DNA from: Bryoerythrophyllum caledonicum
Lineage: Eukaryota > Streptophyta > Bryopsida > Pottiales > Pottiaceae
DNA: 64,000 nucleotides
Direction: 5' to 3'
Assembly: GCA_963971425.1 (NCBI GenBank)
Contig: OZ020520.1
Span: forward strand, 5,064,553-5,128,552
The position numbers and the translations under genes are program-made. Under the pieces are notes generated by a model. The model was given only the letters and a program-made list of their open reading frames with translations, ran no database searches and was not told where the DNA came from. Of this stretch, positions 12,294 through 24,379 are shown in pieces. How positions within the stretch are numbered: the first letter of the stretch is position 1; each line of letters starts with the position of its first letter.

Positions 12294-12489
12294 TACATAG
12301 TGGATATGTGGCATAGTAATTACTGTGATGAGTTAACAAGCAACGTAGTTTGTGAGTTAATTACCTTGCAGACAAAAATCGGTTGGGATTCACCCTTGCA
12401 CATTTTTGGTTGCTTTTCTAAAGTAGAGCTGTAGGTGACAAAAGTTTCCAGATTAATTTACAAGGAACGTTGAAATTTTTGGGGGTCTG

Positions 12490-13014
12490 GTGGAAGGTAC
12501 AATGACCAAGGAGAGGAATAGAAGGAAGAAGGAGAGAGCAAGGAGAGAGGCTAAAGAGAGACAAACAGACCCGGTGAATACACGAAGCCGGAGCAAGGTG
12601 TTGATTGTTGCAAAGACTTCGCAATGTGTCAAGCAACATGCGATGGAGACAACAAATTACGGAGGGGAGGGTGTGCAAGGACCGTCAAAGGCCCTTGCGG
12701 GATGTGGTCCGTTAAATTTGTTACTGACGCTTGATGGACGAGGCAAAATTACGGAGGATGTAGGAAGCAGCGCCACCGTTGATGTGCCAGACACTCGAGT
12801 TCTAAATATTCTAGAGACGCTCTACAACTTTGAGAAGTCGTGGACGATGTTGCAGACAACGTTTGCAAAGGACATGTTAGTTATTATAAAAACTAATGGA
12901 TTGGCAACATTGATAACACTAGGTTTAGAGAACAAGGGCATCGAAGTGACAGACTCAACTGCAGGAGTGGCTTGCGACAACACACCTGTAAGAAGAGCAC
13001 CGATGATGGAGTGA
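12490..13014 (+). other. Unassigned coding-like ORF, basic N-terminus
   Basis: This 174-codon open frame begins with a strongly basic stretch (RNRRKKERARREAKERQ) and continues with a mixed, plausible protein composition. The sequence after it (13020-13200) also looks protein-like but contains stops. I do not recognise any family. It could be the remains of an element ORF lying next to the Tc1 insertion, or an exon of an unknown gene. Confidence 0.3.
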
Positions 13015-13483
13015 CAAACAAAGGTGCCGATGGCGCTAAATACCTCAACAGCTGTGGAAGAAGTACGACAAGCAGCTAGGCTTAAAGGAGTTGCAAGGGG
13101 GAGTAAGGACGTAGCGACTCTAAAATTGTAAGCAAGTTCAAAGAAAAAGGCTCAAAGGGAGACTAAGAAGAAAATAATAGGGTGGAATATCGACTCCGAT
13201 GACCAATGAAGACTTCAAGCGGCGAAAGAAGGAAGACGCAAGGGCTTGCACGACGGGGCAGACAAAGAAGGTGGTAAGGGAAGATGGGAGCCGACGAGGG
13301 ATTGAGAAGGCGAAAGAAGCGGGAGTGAGGAGGTAGGTACCTGGTAGAGTGCAAAAAAGAAGAGAGCGCAAAGTGGAGTTACTCAAAAAGATAGTCCTGA
13401 ATCCGAGTATGAATCTTCTTGGAGACATAGCAGACATTCACTTTCTGTGGATATAGCACAGTACCGGAGAAGAGACAGGAAAG

Positions 13484-14856
13484 GTGCCAAAAAAACAAGT
13501 TTGGAGTCAGATGGCTACCACGTCAATCAAAGTAGTAGACACCATGGGTGACTCTCAAGAATCATGGAGGCGACGGGTGCGGGTCCCGAAGTGCGAGGTG
13601 AATGATGTCGGCCATTTGTTCGGAGCGTTTTGGGAGTACATGCAACTTGTGGTATTTGAAAGGGCACTGTATGTCTTTTCCTGGCATGTGGATTGAAACA
13701 AGTAGTGTGGTAAACTTAAAGGGAAATTCATAATGTGGCTGCAACAAAAATTTCGAAGGCCGTGGGATACCATATGTGTAATGAAGGAAATTGGCAACAA
13801 TTTGTGGAAGAAGCAAAATTGGCTGAAGAGGAGATTTTGGATTTTGAAGGATCCAAAGTTCATGCACAAGCCACCGGGTTGCTCTCAAGAATTGTTGCAT
13901 CATGTATAGGAGGATCTATTGAACATGATGAAGAACAAGAAATCGTTGAAATATAAGGTTGTTGTTGATTCACGCATGAATAAGGTTGGATATTCTCATA
14001 GGAGTAGTAGAGCAGGGTACTTGGAGGTCGTTTCCAAATTTGTAAGTTTCTCTCACACGTTGTGTTTGATTGATCTACATAAGTAAGTATGAAAACGTTG
14101 GACTGTATGAAAAAGCCTTGCAGCAATGGCTGGAATTCTAGAACAAGGAACGTTTGTATTTGCATCTTATACAAGTACTTGAAGTTGTAGAATATCACTT
14201 AATACTTGCTTCATTTATGGACTGGTTGTTGATGATGCGGTTGAGTTTTGCATTCCGTGTGTGTAGGTTTCCAAAGTCTAAGCGCTATAGTGAAGTGATT
14301 GGAGTTTCAGTTGCGGATGTTTGGATGTAGATACCGCTACAGTTGGTATTGTTCAAGTGCGTTTGTTTTTCCAAAGCACGGAGAAATACGTACTGAGTGA
14401 GAGAAGACAAAAGTTAGGATTGAAGCTCAACGTTATTCACATTGTCTTGTTTGATTGTTTTAGGCCTCTCTTTAGTCCAAATAGTGTATATCTTGTAATT
14501 CTCTGAAATCGTTTTACAACATAGCGGAAAAGAAGGATCATATTGATGCATAAATGTTAGATTTCTAATGTTGTCATATTGAGGTATTCATTATCATTTT
14601 CTAGATTCACAGTTATATCGAGAAGGATGCAGTTTGTTTGTAATGTTTTGTTCTAATAGTATTCACCCTAAATTTGGATGTAGAGAAGAATCAATTTGGA
14701 CGAACTCCTATGAACAAGGAAGTTGAGTATGCATGCAGACATTCTTATAAAGGTTTGGAGAGTAAGATTCTAAAGGAGTTGGGGAGAAGGAACGATGACA
14801 TCAACAATGAAGACCATGAGGAAGACGGCAAGGACGGTTCCGAGAGCATTGATTAG
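13484..14856 (+). other. Unassigned coding-like fragments
   Basis: Short open frames lie at 13484-13696, 13735-13956 (acidic C-terminus, GSIEHDEEQEIVEI) and 14674-14856 (acidic, ending NNEDHEEDGKDGSESID). They are on the same strand as 12490-13014 and may all come from one decayed gene, possibly with introns. No domain is recognisable. From 14857 to 16207 I see nothing further. Confidence 0.25.
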
Positions 14857-16207
14857 GATCTTGGGGAGACATCTTTAGGTGAAGGGGAGAGCTCTAACCA
14901 TACATGGTACTCATCATTGAGCCATTTTGACCCCGAGAGTAGTCGGACTGATTTTTTATTCAAGTTCCCATTGAAAGGCATCAATGACGGATTTCCGCTA
15001 AGGGAGGGCGCAAGAAATAGCTAAGGAATATTGAAGGAAAGTGTGATTGCTATGGATTCAGAACGAGAAAGTATAATTTGGTTTAGGTGTTGATCTTAGG
15101 CTGATAGGACTAGAGGGGAAGTGAAGCATGTGCTATGATCGTCTAGTGTCACGTATTTTTGTTTTTTTCGAATTTGTAGGCAAACACACGGATTCATTAG
15201 GGATGATGCTACGGCGATGGAATAAATTATTGTAAATATAAAGGCAAGGCACAACTATATCAATAATGTATTCTTTTTTAAAATATTGATCACCTGTTGT
15301 TGCAAAATTACACATATATTTTAATGTTGCATACGGTTGACATGTAGTGCATCAAGGATAACTGTGAGAATACCTACGTGATTGTAAATTCTGCAGGTGC
15401 AGGTGAAAATGGTATTTCTTCAGAATACCTTTAATAAGCACATATTCATTTAATAAAGAAGAAAATAGTTGTAAAGGCATTCATCCCATAATCAGAAAAG
15501 TTGCCGCTAAAGCAACGATATATGCCAAGGGGCAATCTTGGTAAAACTAGGTAAAAGTAGAAATGAATTCTATTGTGCTAGAGGGTAATAGTATTATCGG
15601 AAGATAAATTGTCACCGTGGAGGTACCACGTCAAAAGTGACCCGTAGGAAGGGTGACCATCCATGGGCCGGCGTGGACTAGTTGCCATAATGGATATGGC
15701 AAGGTGGACAACACACTGTGGATGTAGATAGCTGCGCTGCCACATTAGATTTTCGAGCATGACACAATTCGAGAACGTCCTTGTAGGTGTTACCATCATA
15801 TGCACATTAAACACCTCTCCATGCGTTTACCTTCATAATGATGTTTGAGCCAACTCTCTAACAAGGTTTGAAGGAATTTCATATGGACAATTTTAGTGTA
15901 GTTAACAACGGTGCAAATGTTGCTACACCACAATTTTTCTTGTAGTGTGCAAATTTGGATGATATTTTTGGGACTATTTAATTGCTTAAATGGTTAGACT
16001 TGAGTAGTGACGTGGAAACAATCTTTGTAATTTTCCAAAGTATCAATGTTGCCCAAGAAGACAAATCTTTTTTGTGTTACATTAGACAACACTTTGCAAT
16101 CCTAGCCGGTTCCGAATATTGTCCCAACCATTGCAACATATTGTAACACCATATTTTGCTACAGAGCTCCCAACTTTCCCGTGATTTTCCTTTGTGAATC
16201 ATCCTTC
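14857..16207. other. No gene seen
   Basis: This is AT-rich sequence with only short ORFs and no recognised repeat. It ends at the left terminal repeat of the large element. Confidence 0.4.
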
Positions 16208-16238
16208 AACACGCAATTAAGCAATTATGCACTTGGCC
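16208..16238 (+). repeat. Left terminal inverted repeat of large element A
   Basis: It starts AACACGCAATTAAGC and ends CACTTGGCC. It is followed by AAGTGC, which extends a small palindrome (GCACTTGGCCAAGTGC). It is preceded by CTTC. It is identical over 31 bases to the complement of 27437-27467 and to 56943-56973. Confidence 0.8.
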
Positions 16239-16805
16239 AAGTGCACTGGTTGCTGGTAGAAAGCCGCAAGTTATTTGCTCATAACTTTTTTTTAAATCAA
16301 AATTTGGCAAAAGTTTAGTATGTTTTTTGTCAAATTTTTTTGGTGTTTGTCGTGTCATACCTTGGCATCTTCATGTTCATATCAGTAATATATTTTTTAC
16401 ATTTGCTACCTTTTTTTAGAAAATATATGATATCTAATCTAGTTTACAAATCCTGCTACAAAATTATAATCATATGCCCAAAGAGATTATAAATTTGTTA
16501 TGAGTTAATATAGGATTTTAGAGTAGTGCACTACAAATACAATGTGTAAGAGATACAAAAATATATATGCAATTTGTGTAGACACTGTAAAGTACCTCAC
16601 TGTATTTTATAATGCAAAAACATACATAATCAAGCAATTCCACACTATTGCTGAGGAATTCTAAAATCAAACATATCATATGGACCACCTCATATATAAA
16701 TATATACCACCCACCGAACGATAGACACATCTCAAACTGCATTATACTAACGTACTTGTCACCTAAACTGCGTGCATGCTCTACTATAGTATATAGCTCC
16801 AGGGC

Positions 16806-19800
16806 TTAGAGCTCATCTTCTGGCGGAACGACTCTCTCCACGTGTCCAATGGCGCTACCTACCATAGCGGACAGTTCATGATCCTCCACTGGATGATCTC
16901 CCACATCTTCGATGCCAATGGACGCACACTCAACATATCGGTAATTGCCAGAAACACCCTACCGCGTATGCCTTACCCTATCATCATTGTAGAAAAAGCC
17001 ATCCTCTAGATTGAAGGACATCTCTCGCTCTAAGGAGAAGGCCCTCTGAAATACAATGATGTCCTCAGATACGCTAGATCTTGGAACGGAAGGCAAACCT
17101 GGTCCGGTATGACTTTGAGTACCTCCGAAAGTCTCTTGTGTCTCCGATACAGGCTCTGATTGAGAAGGCATCGAAGTCTGTGGAATCCTCCTCTGCACCG
17201 TAAAAAATTCCAAAGAATCCAATTCTTCTTCCTCCATCTCCAACCTAGGACCATCAAATGTACGCCCCCCTCCTGCCCCTGCCGCCAAACCAACATCCAC
17301 TACACCGGTATCTTGCATCCTCTCTGTAGGTGTTGTAGACGTCTCCCTAAAGAATCTCCCACCGCCCGCTGCGTTGATGGAATCCTCTCTCTTGGAAGAA
17401 ACTGGTTCACTCCATCTTCATTGGCGTTTGAACCACTGCGAGATGAGAAATCTTCAGTGGTACCTGAACGTGGCAATCTCTCATGTAAACCACGTCCATC
17501 CTCATTGTCGTCTTCATTCTCCACTCCACTAATCGCCTCTTCGGTCTCAACTACGATGTTGCAACCAGTACTTGTTCCACCAGTCCTGACCAACAGTTGT
17601 CCTTGGAAATTGTCGGACAACTCATTGTGCATGAATGAAACTCTGTCTGTACAATCGTCAATGATGAAAACCTCAGATCCCTGGAAATCTCCTTCAAGGA
17701 TCGTGGGAATGGCCGTAGATATGTTACACACCACTAAACCCCAACCACGGCGCAAGTATGAGCCCACTAGTCTTGCCAGCTCTGATGGAGATCTCTCAAG
17801 TGAATCAACTACAGAGGGTTGGCGTGCTTCACTCCAGTGATCCAAGAAAACAAGAGGAAGTGGAACATCTCCAGAAACGTAGTTCGGACCAGGAGAAGTA
17901 CCCACAGGGTGCTGCATACAAATCACAACATCGCCAATCGGTTGTACTATTTGCTCCAGACGCCCATTCTCTGTAAAATCGAGAGCATAGGGATTAACGG
18001 AGTTTGGATCAAATGCCAAACATCCACATCGCATAGTACATCCCTCTGGAAGCTTCACCTTCGTGAAAAACTCTTCGTTGGCATACATGGCCGCTGGTAA
18101 CAAGAAGGTGACGTTTCATCGTTCAATATTTGCCATCAATAATGCCAGCTGTGCAAAAACTGCAGATAATTGGGCGTCTCCCCAATGACCATCTCCATGC
18201 CTCCCACCGCCACGTCGACAATCAATCACCCACAAATATGGTTTCCCCAACTCTATATAGTCGGTGCGGAATAACCCTCTTCTACACCGAAACGGAAGAA
18301 GATTCTCTGTGTCGCTCTAGCCTGGCCTCTTGACTTCTATCTGCCATTCCCAATTAGCAGTAGCCAGTCCTCCCACATCTACGGACAGTCCAATGCAATG
18401 TCACCATAATGAAACCTGATGGAATGGGGGGATGAGGTAGCCTATGTCTTCTAGTTTAGACACCTTCCTCCGCACATGACCAGTCCAAGTTTTTTTCGTG
18501 GCAGCATTCAAAAGCTTCCCAAACATATCAAGTTGTGCGTTACTCCTCGGAAAATACTTCCCTATACAGATACGAAAGAAATCCTCCATGGAATTAGGTG
18601 TACTTTCCTTGTTCTCCACCATCAACCAACGGATGGAATTCATCACAGCTTCTCGTCTCTGATATCGGTCAACCACACCGGCAATCGTACGAGGATGTGG
18701 ATTCTTGTCTTTTACACCGTCAAAGTAATATGCTTGACGTGGTCTTACTCCATCTTCTCCCACCGGCTTCGCTGTAGTAGACTTTGCCAACCGAAGTTAA
18801 TATGGATTCGGAACCCTACCTAACGGCCTCAACCAATTCTGAGTCATCTCCTTTCTTGTTGGTCGTACGTCCACATTTGGATCCAGCTCTTTCTTCCTCG
18901 CCATATCCTTCCACTTGTCCTCTTCCTCCTTGTTGTAAAAGAGAATGCCGTCTTCATAGTCCTTGCATACTTGAATGATAGCTTCCAAGCAGTCATTGCT
19001 CGGATTCCATGCATGATTGGTCAGGTCCTCTATGTTTTTGGCCAACTTATGCACTCCACTTGCCGCACTCACCAAAGCAACAGCCCTACGTGCATCGTTC
19101 ACACGTAGTGTGCTATCAGGCCTCCCGTATAGATCCCAAATCTGACGAATCTTCCTCCATGGTAGAATATGACTGTCTCTGGAACTCTGCCACGTTGATC
19201 CGCGCAGGCTTCTCAATGTAAAAGCGACGATCATCATATACCACAAAAGAGGCCTCCCGCCGCTCGAACGTGTCCGGATACTCATTTAAAGGCATAGTAA
19301 CATCTCTCCACTGCTGCTGTGCAAACTTACAAGCTACTACTATGTGTTGCCCATCCACCGGTTCCCAAATGATATGATCTTGAAGCCAAGAATACTGCGA
19401 TCCCATCGTACCCTGTGTAGAAGCACTCCTGTGTGCAATGAATATGCGCTCAAACTCTCGTGCGGTTCCTACCAACGGAAATGGCAGCTCCTCCTTCTCA
19501 ATGACACCATCATCGGCGATAGTATGCACGATGTATCTGATCGGTCGAAGTACCAATCTACTCACCCGACTCGCAGATACTGGGTCTCTTAAGCAGTTAA
19601 ATACTTCTCTGACCATCTTTTGTGATAAAACCCGGTGGTTCGTTTCCGGGTCCTCCACAGAGACAATGCGGTCTATGTGTGCCTTAAACACAAAATTCCC
19701 CCACACTGATCCTTTCGCAATCTCCTCCGTTGTAGGCACTGGTGCTTTTAAATACATTGAAGTTGGAAGATCCTATGGTATCTCCGCATTCTCTTCAAAA

Positions 19801-20704
19801 TCCTCTGGTATACTATCTAGAAGGTTGTGAAAATCTTCTTCCTCCGGCGCCATGGCTGACAAATCAGCTAAATCTCCCGGTGTAGATGTAGGGGCTCTAC
19901 GATGACCATCAGACGTCCTGAGCCCTGACCTAGGAATCCTGCCACCCGATCTTGCACTTCTCCCAATCAACCTCCTCCCGCTTGGATCCAAACTTGATGG
20001 GCTTTCTCTGAACCAGAAGTTATATCACTTTCAACACGCCGTGGCCTCTTCGTAGGACGTCTACTCGTTAATGGAGGATTCGGTAATGTCTGTACCTCAG
20101 AAGTTGTGCTGGAATGTTGGCCTCCACTTCCCCTCTCCCCCTCCAGTGGTCGCCAATCCAATTGCAATGGCTCAGCAAGAACTCGATAAACTTCTGTTTC
20201 TTCTGGTTCCGCTAGTGGAGCTTGAGTTGTCGCACGTGATGGGTCCCTCTCCCGAAATGCTTCATATCTAATATGTTCCTCCATAATCTTCTTAGCCTTC
20301 AGCACCATCTCCGATGATAATGCTAAACAGGATAAGACGTTGTTGTGTCTAGTAGTACGTACGGCAAGAGAGATGTTTAACCAAAACGTCTGCAATGATT
20401 TGAGGAATTTCACTTGACCTGGATTTTGAAGAAGATTCAAAGGTACAGGTGCCAAAAGCAACTTCTTCGAAACAGAAGTCTTCACCTCCGATTGACCTGC
20501 ACCCACCGCGCAAGTAACGTATACCATATCATCACGTCGAAGAGTGATTGCTTGGATTTTGCCAAAACTCTTCCCCAACGCCGATGTACGCTTTCCCAAC
20601 TCAAAGGGATAATCCGTCACCCATAAGAAGGCGCTCGACTGATCCACTTCTGCAATCCACCAGCCGTGGCTCTCCCAGATTCTATCAATATTTGGTGGTG
20701 CCAT
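16806..20704 (-). pseudogene. ParB-like / DNA-methyltransferase-like fusion protein, copy A (broken)
   Basis: The reading starts at ATG 20704 (MAPPNIDRIWESHGWW) and ends at TAA 16806-16808 (PPEDEL), roughly 1300 residues across several frames with at least six interruptions, some of which could be introns. In order: an N-terminal domain of about 200 residues without a recognised fold; a Pro/Arg-rich linker; a ParB/sulfiredoxin-like domain (about 19690-19235) with VDGQHIVVACK matching the DGxHR-type motif; a middle helical region; a methyltransferase-like region (about 18340-17590); and an acidic tail. The methyltransferase-like part follows the beta-class order: YLWVIDCRRGG at the DPPY position, then a PIGDVVICMQH strand, then SPSELARLVGSYL and GSEVFIIDD at the positions before and after motif I. 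The canonical DPPY and FxGxG motifs are absent. ParB-methyltransferase fusions are known from phages and bacterial mobile DNA. Function here is unknown. Copy B (57550-61506) supports the domain order. Confidence 0.5.
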
Positions 20705-20929
20705 AACGCAACACTCAAAAAACCTGTATATCATTACAAAACAATAGTCACTATTAGTATGGAATAAGAATTTTTGAACCACCACTCATTGCACAATATT
20801 TTTGAACATGCAACACCCCTTGTCTACCTCTAAAAACTTTTGCACTACACAAGATCTAAATCCAATACCATCGTGTTAAGCATATTGTTAGTTCTTTGGT
20901 GAAATAGCATATTCATCCAAGTCAATTAT

Positions 20930-21500
20930 TTTCACACATTGTCACACATTTTTGAGGAGAATACCAAAAAACTTCTACCTTTCCACATAAAACTTTGAGA
21001 TCTTCGTATGATTCACTTTTGATTTTTTCTACGGCATTATGTGATGTAAACCTTCGTATTGACCATTTGGATTCTCATTCAAACGATATCAAGTTCACAA
21101 AAAAACATAACGTGAATTGTGAATTTTTGAACCCCCACTCATTGCACAATTTTTTTGAATATGCTACACCCCTTTTCTAACTCTAAAAATTGGTATGTAG
21201 CAAATTAACATCATGCTTAACATTATGGTAATTAATTGAGACATTTTATAGTGCAAAAATGTGACACCAATTGAAATCAAAGACTGCTGATCCAGAAAAC
21301 GCAGGGAAGAAAATGAGCATTTTCACTACTTCAAACATTATAATCTTTCAATCCGTGCGGTGAAACTTTATGAAATTTTGTGAGCATATTACTTAATTAG
21401 TCATCATTCAGATCCTACGGTTAAAACTAAAAAAAAACATTATTTGCAGAGGCTTTCTAATTGCACAAAAACAAGCAATTTTAACGAAATTTGGGTTCGA
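20930..21500 (+). repeat. Dispersed repeat R1, copy 1
   Basis: This block of about 570 bp contains CACACATT, AACGTGAATT, CACTCATTGCACAA, CATCATGCTTAACATTATGG and TTTCAATCCGTGCGGT landmarks. Related copies lie near 30745-31335, 49325-49905 and 63745-64000 in the same orientation, and near 51595-52070 inverted. It shows no ORF. Confidence 0.75.
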
Positions 21501-21529
21501 TATTCTCCACATCATTTATGGACCAAGGT

Positions 21530-21890
21530 ACTTGGGGTATCAATATCTAGGGTATCACGACCAGGGTATGAGTTCCTTCGTACCACAACCGGTTATCAAC
21601 CGGTGTATCAAATTAGGGTTTGGATTAGGGTTTGGATTAGGGTTTGGATTTCAGGGTATCAATAAGGATATCAATCCATTGCTCAAGTGGGTAGTCCTAG
21701 GAGGGGTGTGCGCGCGCATACCCCTGGTAGAAGTTGTGAGGGAGGCTGTGAGTGAGAAGGTAGGGTTAGGAGGAGAGAGACAATGTGTGGGAGGTGTGAG
21801 GAGATGTGTGGGAGATGTGTGGGAGAGATGGTGTGCGGGGAAGGTGTGAGGGAGGGGAGGGAAGTTGAAGGAGGTGTGAGGGAAGTTGTG
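21530..21890. repeat. GGTATC-rich and TTAGGG-containing low-complexity stretch
   Basis: Repeated GGTATC words (21533-21680) enclose three copies of ATTAGGGTTTGG (about 21617-21655). A G/A/T-rich tract follows up to the gap. A similar GGTAT-rich, then GA-rich succession occurs in copy B of the large element (about 62560-62890), so this is probably the middle of the element family. Confidence 0.55.
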
Positions 21891-22090
21891 NNNNNNNNNN
21901 NNNNNNNNNNNNNNNNNNNNNNNNNNNNNNNNNNNNNNNNNNNNNNNNNNNNNNNNNNNNNNNNNNNNNNNNNNNNNNNNNNNNNNNNNNNNNNNNNNNN
22001 NNNNNNNNNNNNNNNNNNNNNNNNNNNNNNNNNNNNNNNNNNNNNNNNNNNNNNNNNNNNNNNNNNNNNNNNNNNNNNNNNNNNNNNNNN
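21891..22090. other. Assembly gap (200 N)
   Basis: There are exactly 200 undetermined bases. The sequence after the gap pairs with position 24783 of the right arm of the second Tc1-like copy. About 547 bp of the left arm should therefore lie inside, and the true gap is probably larger than 200 bp. Confidence 0.95.
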
Positions 22091-22480
22091 CAAAAGAAGA
22101 TATTCAAAATCTACTAACATGGGGGTTAGTTGTGAGAAAAGTTTCACAGCTACCCACTTTGACACCCTCCAAGAATTCAAAAAATTTATTTGTCCATGAA
22201 ATTTTGGGTATGAAGTCACCTTCACGTCAAATACAAGTGTGGAAAATTTCAAAATCCAAAAGATTTACACAAAAAACATATACCAAGTCTACCAACATGT
22301 ATTGTTGTGACAAACAAAGGGGAAAGTTTACCACTACTTCCAACTTCAACACCCTTCCTAGGATTGAGTTTTTGTTGATACATAATGAAATTTTGGCCAC
22401 AAGATCATCTCTATATTGGTAACATATGAGATAGATTTCAAAGCCAAAAGATGTATATACAAAAAAAAATTATTCCATAT

Positions 22481-23496
22481 CTACCAACGTGTATGTCCTC
22501 CATTAGCATCAATCACCGCTTGTAACCTTGAGGGCATAGAATGACATAGTTGAAGGAGCTTTGTACCACTAACCAAATTCCACTCTTTTTCAAGAACTAC
22601 CTTCATCACTTCTAAGTTTCTAGGGCATTCCTTGCCATGTTGCACAACATCTTTTAGCATCCTCCAGACATTCTCGATTGGATTGAGATCGGGAGAGTTT
22701 GCAGGCCAATTGAGCTTTTCGAGTTGGTGGGTTTGTCTCCATTCTTCACATGTTTTGCTACGATGAACAGATGCACCATCTTCCATTAGCACTCCTTCTG
22801 GAAGTCTACTCAAGAAATGAATCAATTCGCCATTGTAGACCACTTCAACAAAATCTTTAGTAGAACGTTGAGTTTTTGGCATAAAGACAAGTTGTGACTT
22901 TTGTCCTCCAGCAAATGCACCCCAAATCATCAAAGATGTCCGTCCACTTTTCCAAGTTGTAAAGTAGGAACTATACAACTTGATGAATAACGCTCATATG
23001 CACTTCTCCAAACATGAATTTGCCGAGAACTTTTTCCAATCTCAAAAGTAGATTCATCTGTCCAAACAATACGCTCCCACTCTTTTGGACTCCATCCATG
23101 GTACTTCTGAGCAAAAGCTAACCGTTGAGACATGTGATGGGATGTCAAGAAAGGTTTTTTGACTGCAATTTGACTATAAATACCACTTTTATGTAATACC
23201 CTTTGAATAGTACGTCTACACACTTGAGTACGGCACATATTAGTAATCTCTGAGACCGAGGAACGATGATGAGTTTTTGCATAACGCACAATATTATTCA
23301 CATCTCTCTCACTAAGTTTTTTAGCGTGACTTCCACCGCAAGGTTTGCGCTTATAGGTTCCATCTTCTTTAAACGTTTTTACTAACCTCTGAACTATTCT
23401 AACAGAAACTCCAGTAATGGCTGCAATTTGAACTCATGTATTTCCTCCCTCACTCAAACCTAAAATGCGAGCACGGATTTCATCTGAAATTGCCAT
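22481..23496 (-). pseudogene. Tc1-like transposase, copy 2, frameshifted
   Basis: It is closely related to the transposase at 10716-11726. The reading starts MAISDEIRARILGLSEGG at 23496. An in-frame TGA follows within the N-terminal helix-turn-helix region (Gly codon in copy 1). An extra 8 bp near 22950, compared with copy 1 (CCTACTTTACAACTTGG against CCTACTTTTAAAAG), shifts the frame in the catalytic domain. The DDE residues themselves remain: WTDES, MEDGASVH and SPDLNPIENVW. This copy cannot make a full enzyme but could respond to transposase from another copy. Confidence 0.85.
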
Positions 23497-23840
23497 TATA
23501 GACTATTTTTTATGATGTTGATACAATACTAAATGCTCTTCAATAAGTAATCAATATAACACTCAACCTATGGCAATTGGATTATATAATTCAGTAAACA
23601 CAAAGGACTCAGCTTATGGCATGTGCACTAAATCAATCAATCAACAACATAACACTCACATTGGCATGTGCATTAGGTGATAACCATGGCATGTGCATTA
23701 GATGATAACCATGGCATGTGCATCAATTGAGTGAACCAAAAAATACTCTTGGACATACTCATGCCACATGTGATTCGTCAACACTCAGTAAACTAGTCAA
23801 CAACACTCAAAAAATATATATATATATCCACTCAATAAAT

Positions 23841-23936
23841 CAGCCCATATGTGATATGCCCACTCAATGGATCAGCCCATATGTGATATGCCCACTCAAT
23901 GGATCAGCCCATATGTGATTTGTCTACTCAATCAGT
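23841..23936 (+). repeat. 32-bp tandem repeat, three units
   Basis: CAGCCCATATGTGATATG starts at 23841, 23873 and 23905. The third unit drifts at its end. It lies inside Tc1-like copy 2. Confidence 0.85.
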
Positions 23937-23968
23937 CAACAACACTCAACCCATATCTAATATGTCCA

Positions 23969-24090
23969 CTCAATACCATCTCAACATTCACTCTCAATAC
24001 CATCTCAACATTCACTCTCAATACCATCTCAACATTCACTCTCAATACCATCTCAACATTCACTCTCAATACCATCTCAACATTCACTCT
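23969..24090 (+). repeat. 24-bp tandem repeat, five units
   Basis: CTCAATACCATCTCAACATT starts at 23969, 23993, 24017, 24041 and 24065. In Tc1-like copy 1 the same place has a single ancestral unit, so the array arose by expansion inside copy 2. Confidence 0.9.
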
Positions 24091-24379
24091 ATTACAAATC
24101 ACATGACAAAATACACACAACATTTCCTTTACATAGTGCTCAACAGATATTTGGAGGAGAAAACTCGTCATACGTGCATAATGCACACCAAACCTTATGA
24201 CAAGTGGATTCTTCTACACAAAACAACTCTGCAATTCTACATGTAGATTTCATTGATCTTTTCAAGATGCATTTATGTTTGGTAGCTTAGTCACATGAAT
24301 AAAATCAATGAAGAGTACGAGGTATCAAAGATAATTTGACATTCTCAATATGCCCCTTCAATATAGTTTCTCATTGTTA

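Noticed and set aside
21617-21655. TTAGGG-containing repeat as an interstitial telomere
   Set aside because: The unit is 12 bp (ATTAGGGTTTGG), only three copies, and lies in the low-complexity middle of the large element.
23899-24246. 115-codon open frame with LNTISTFT-like repeats
   Set aside because: Produced by the 24-bp minisatellite, whose length is divisible by three.
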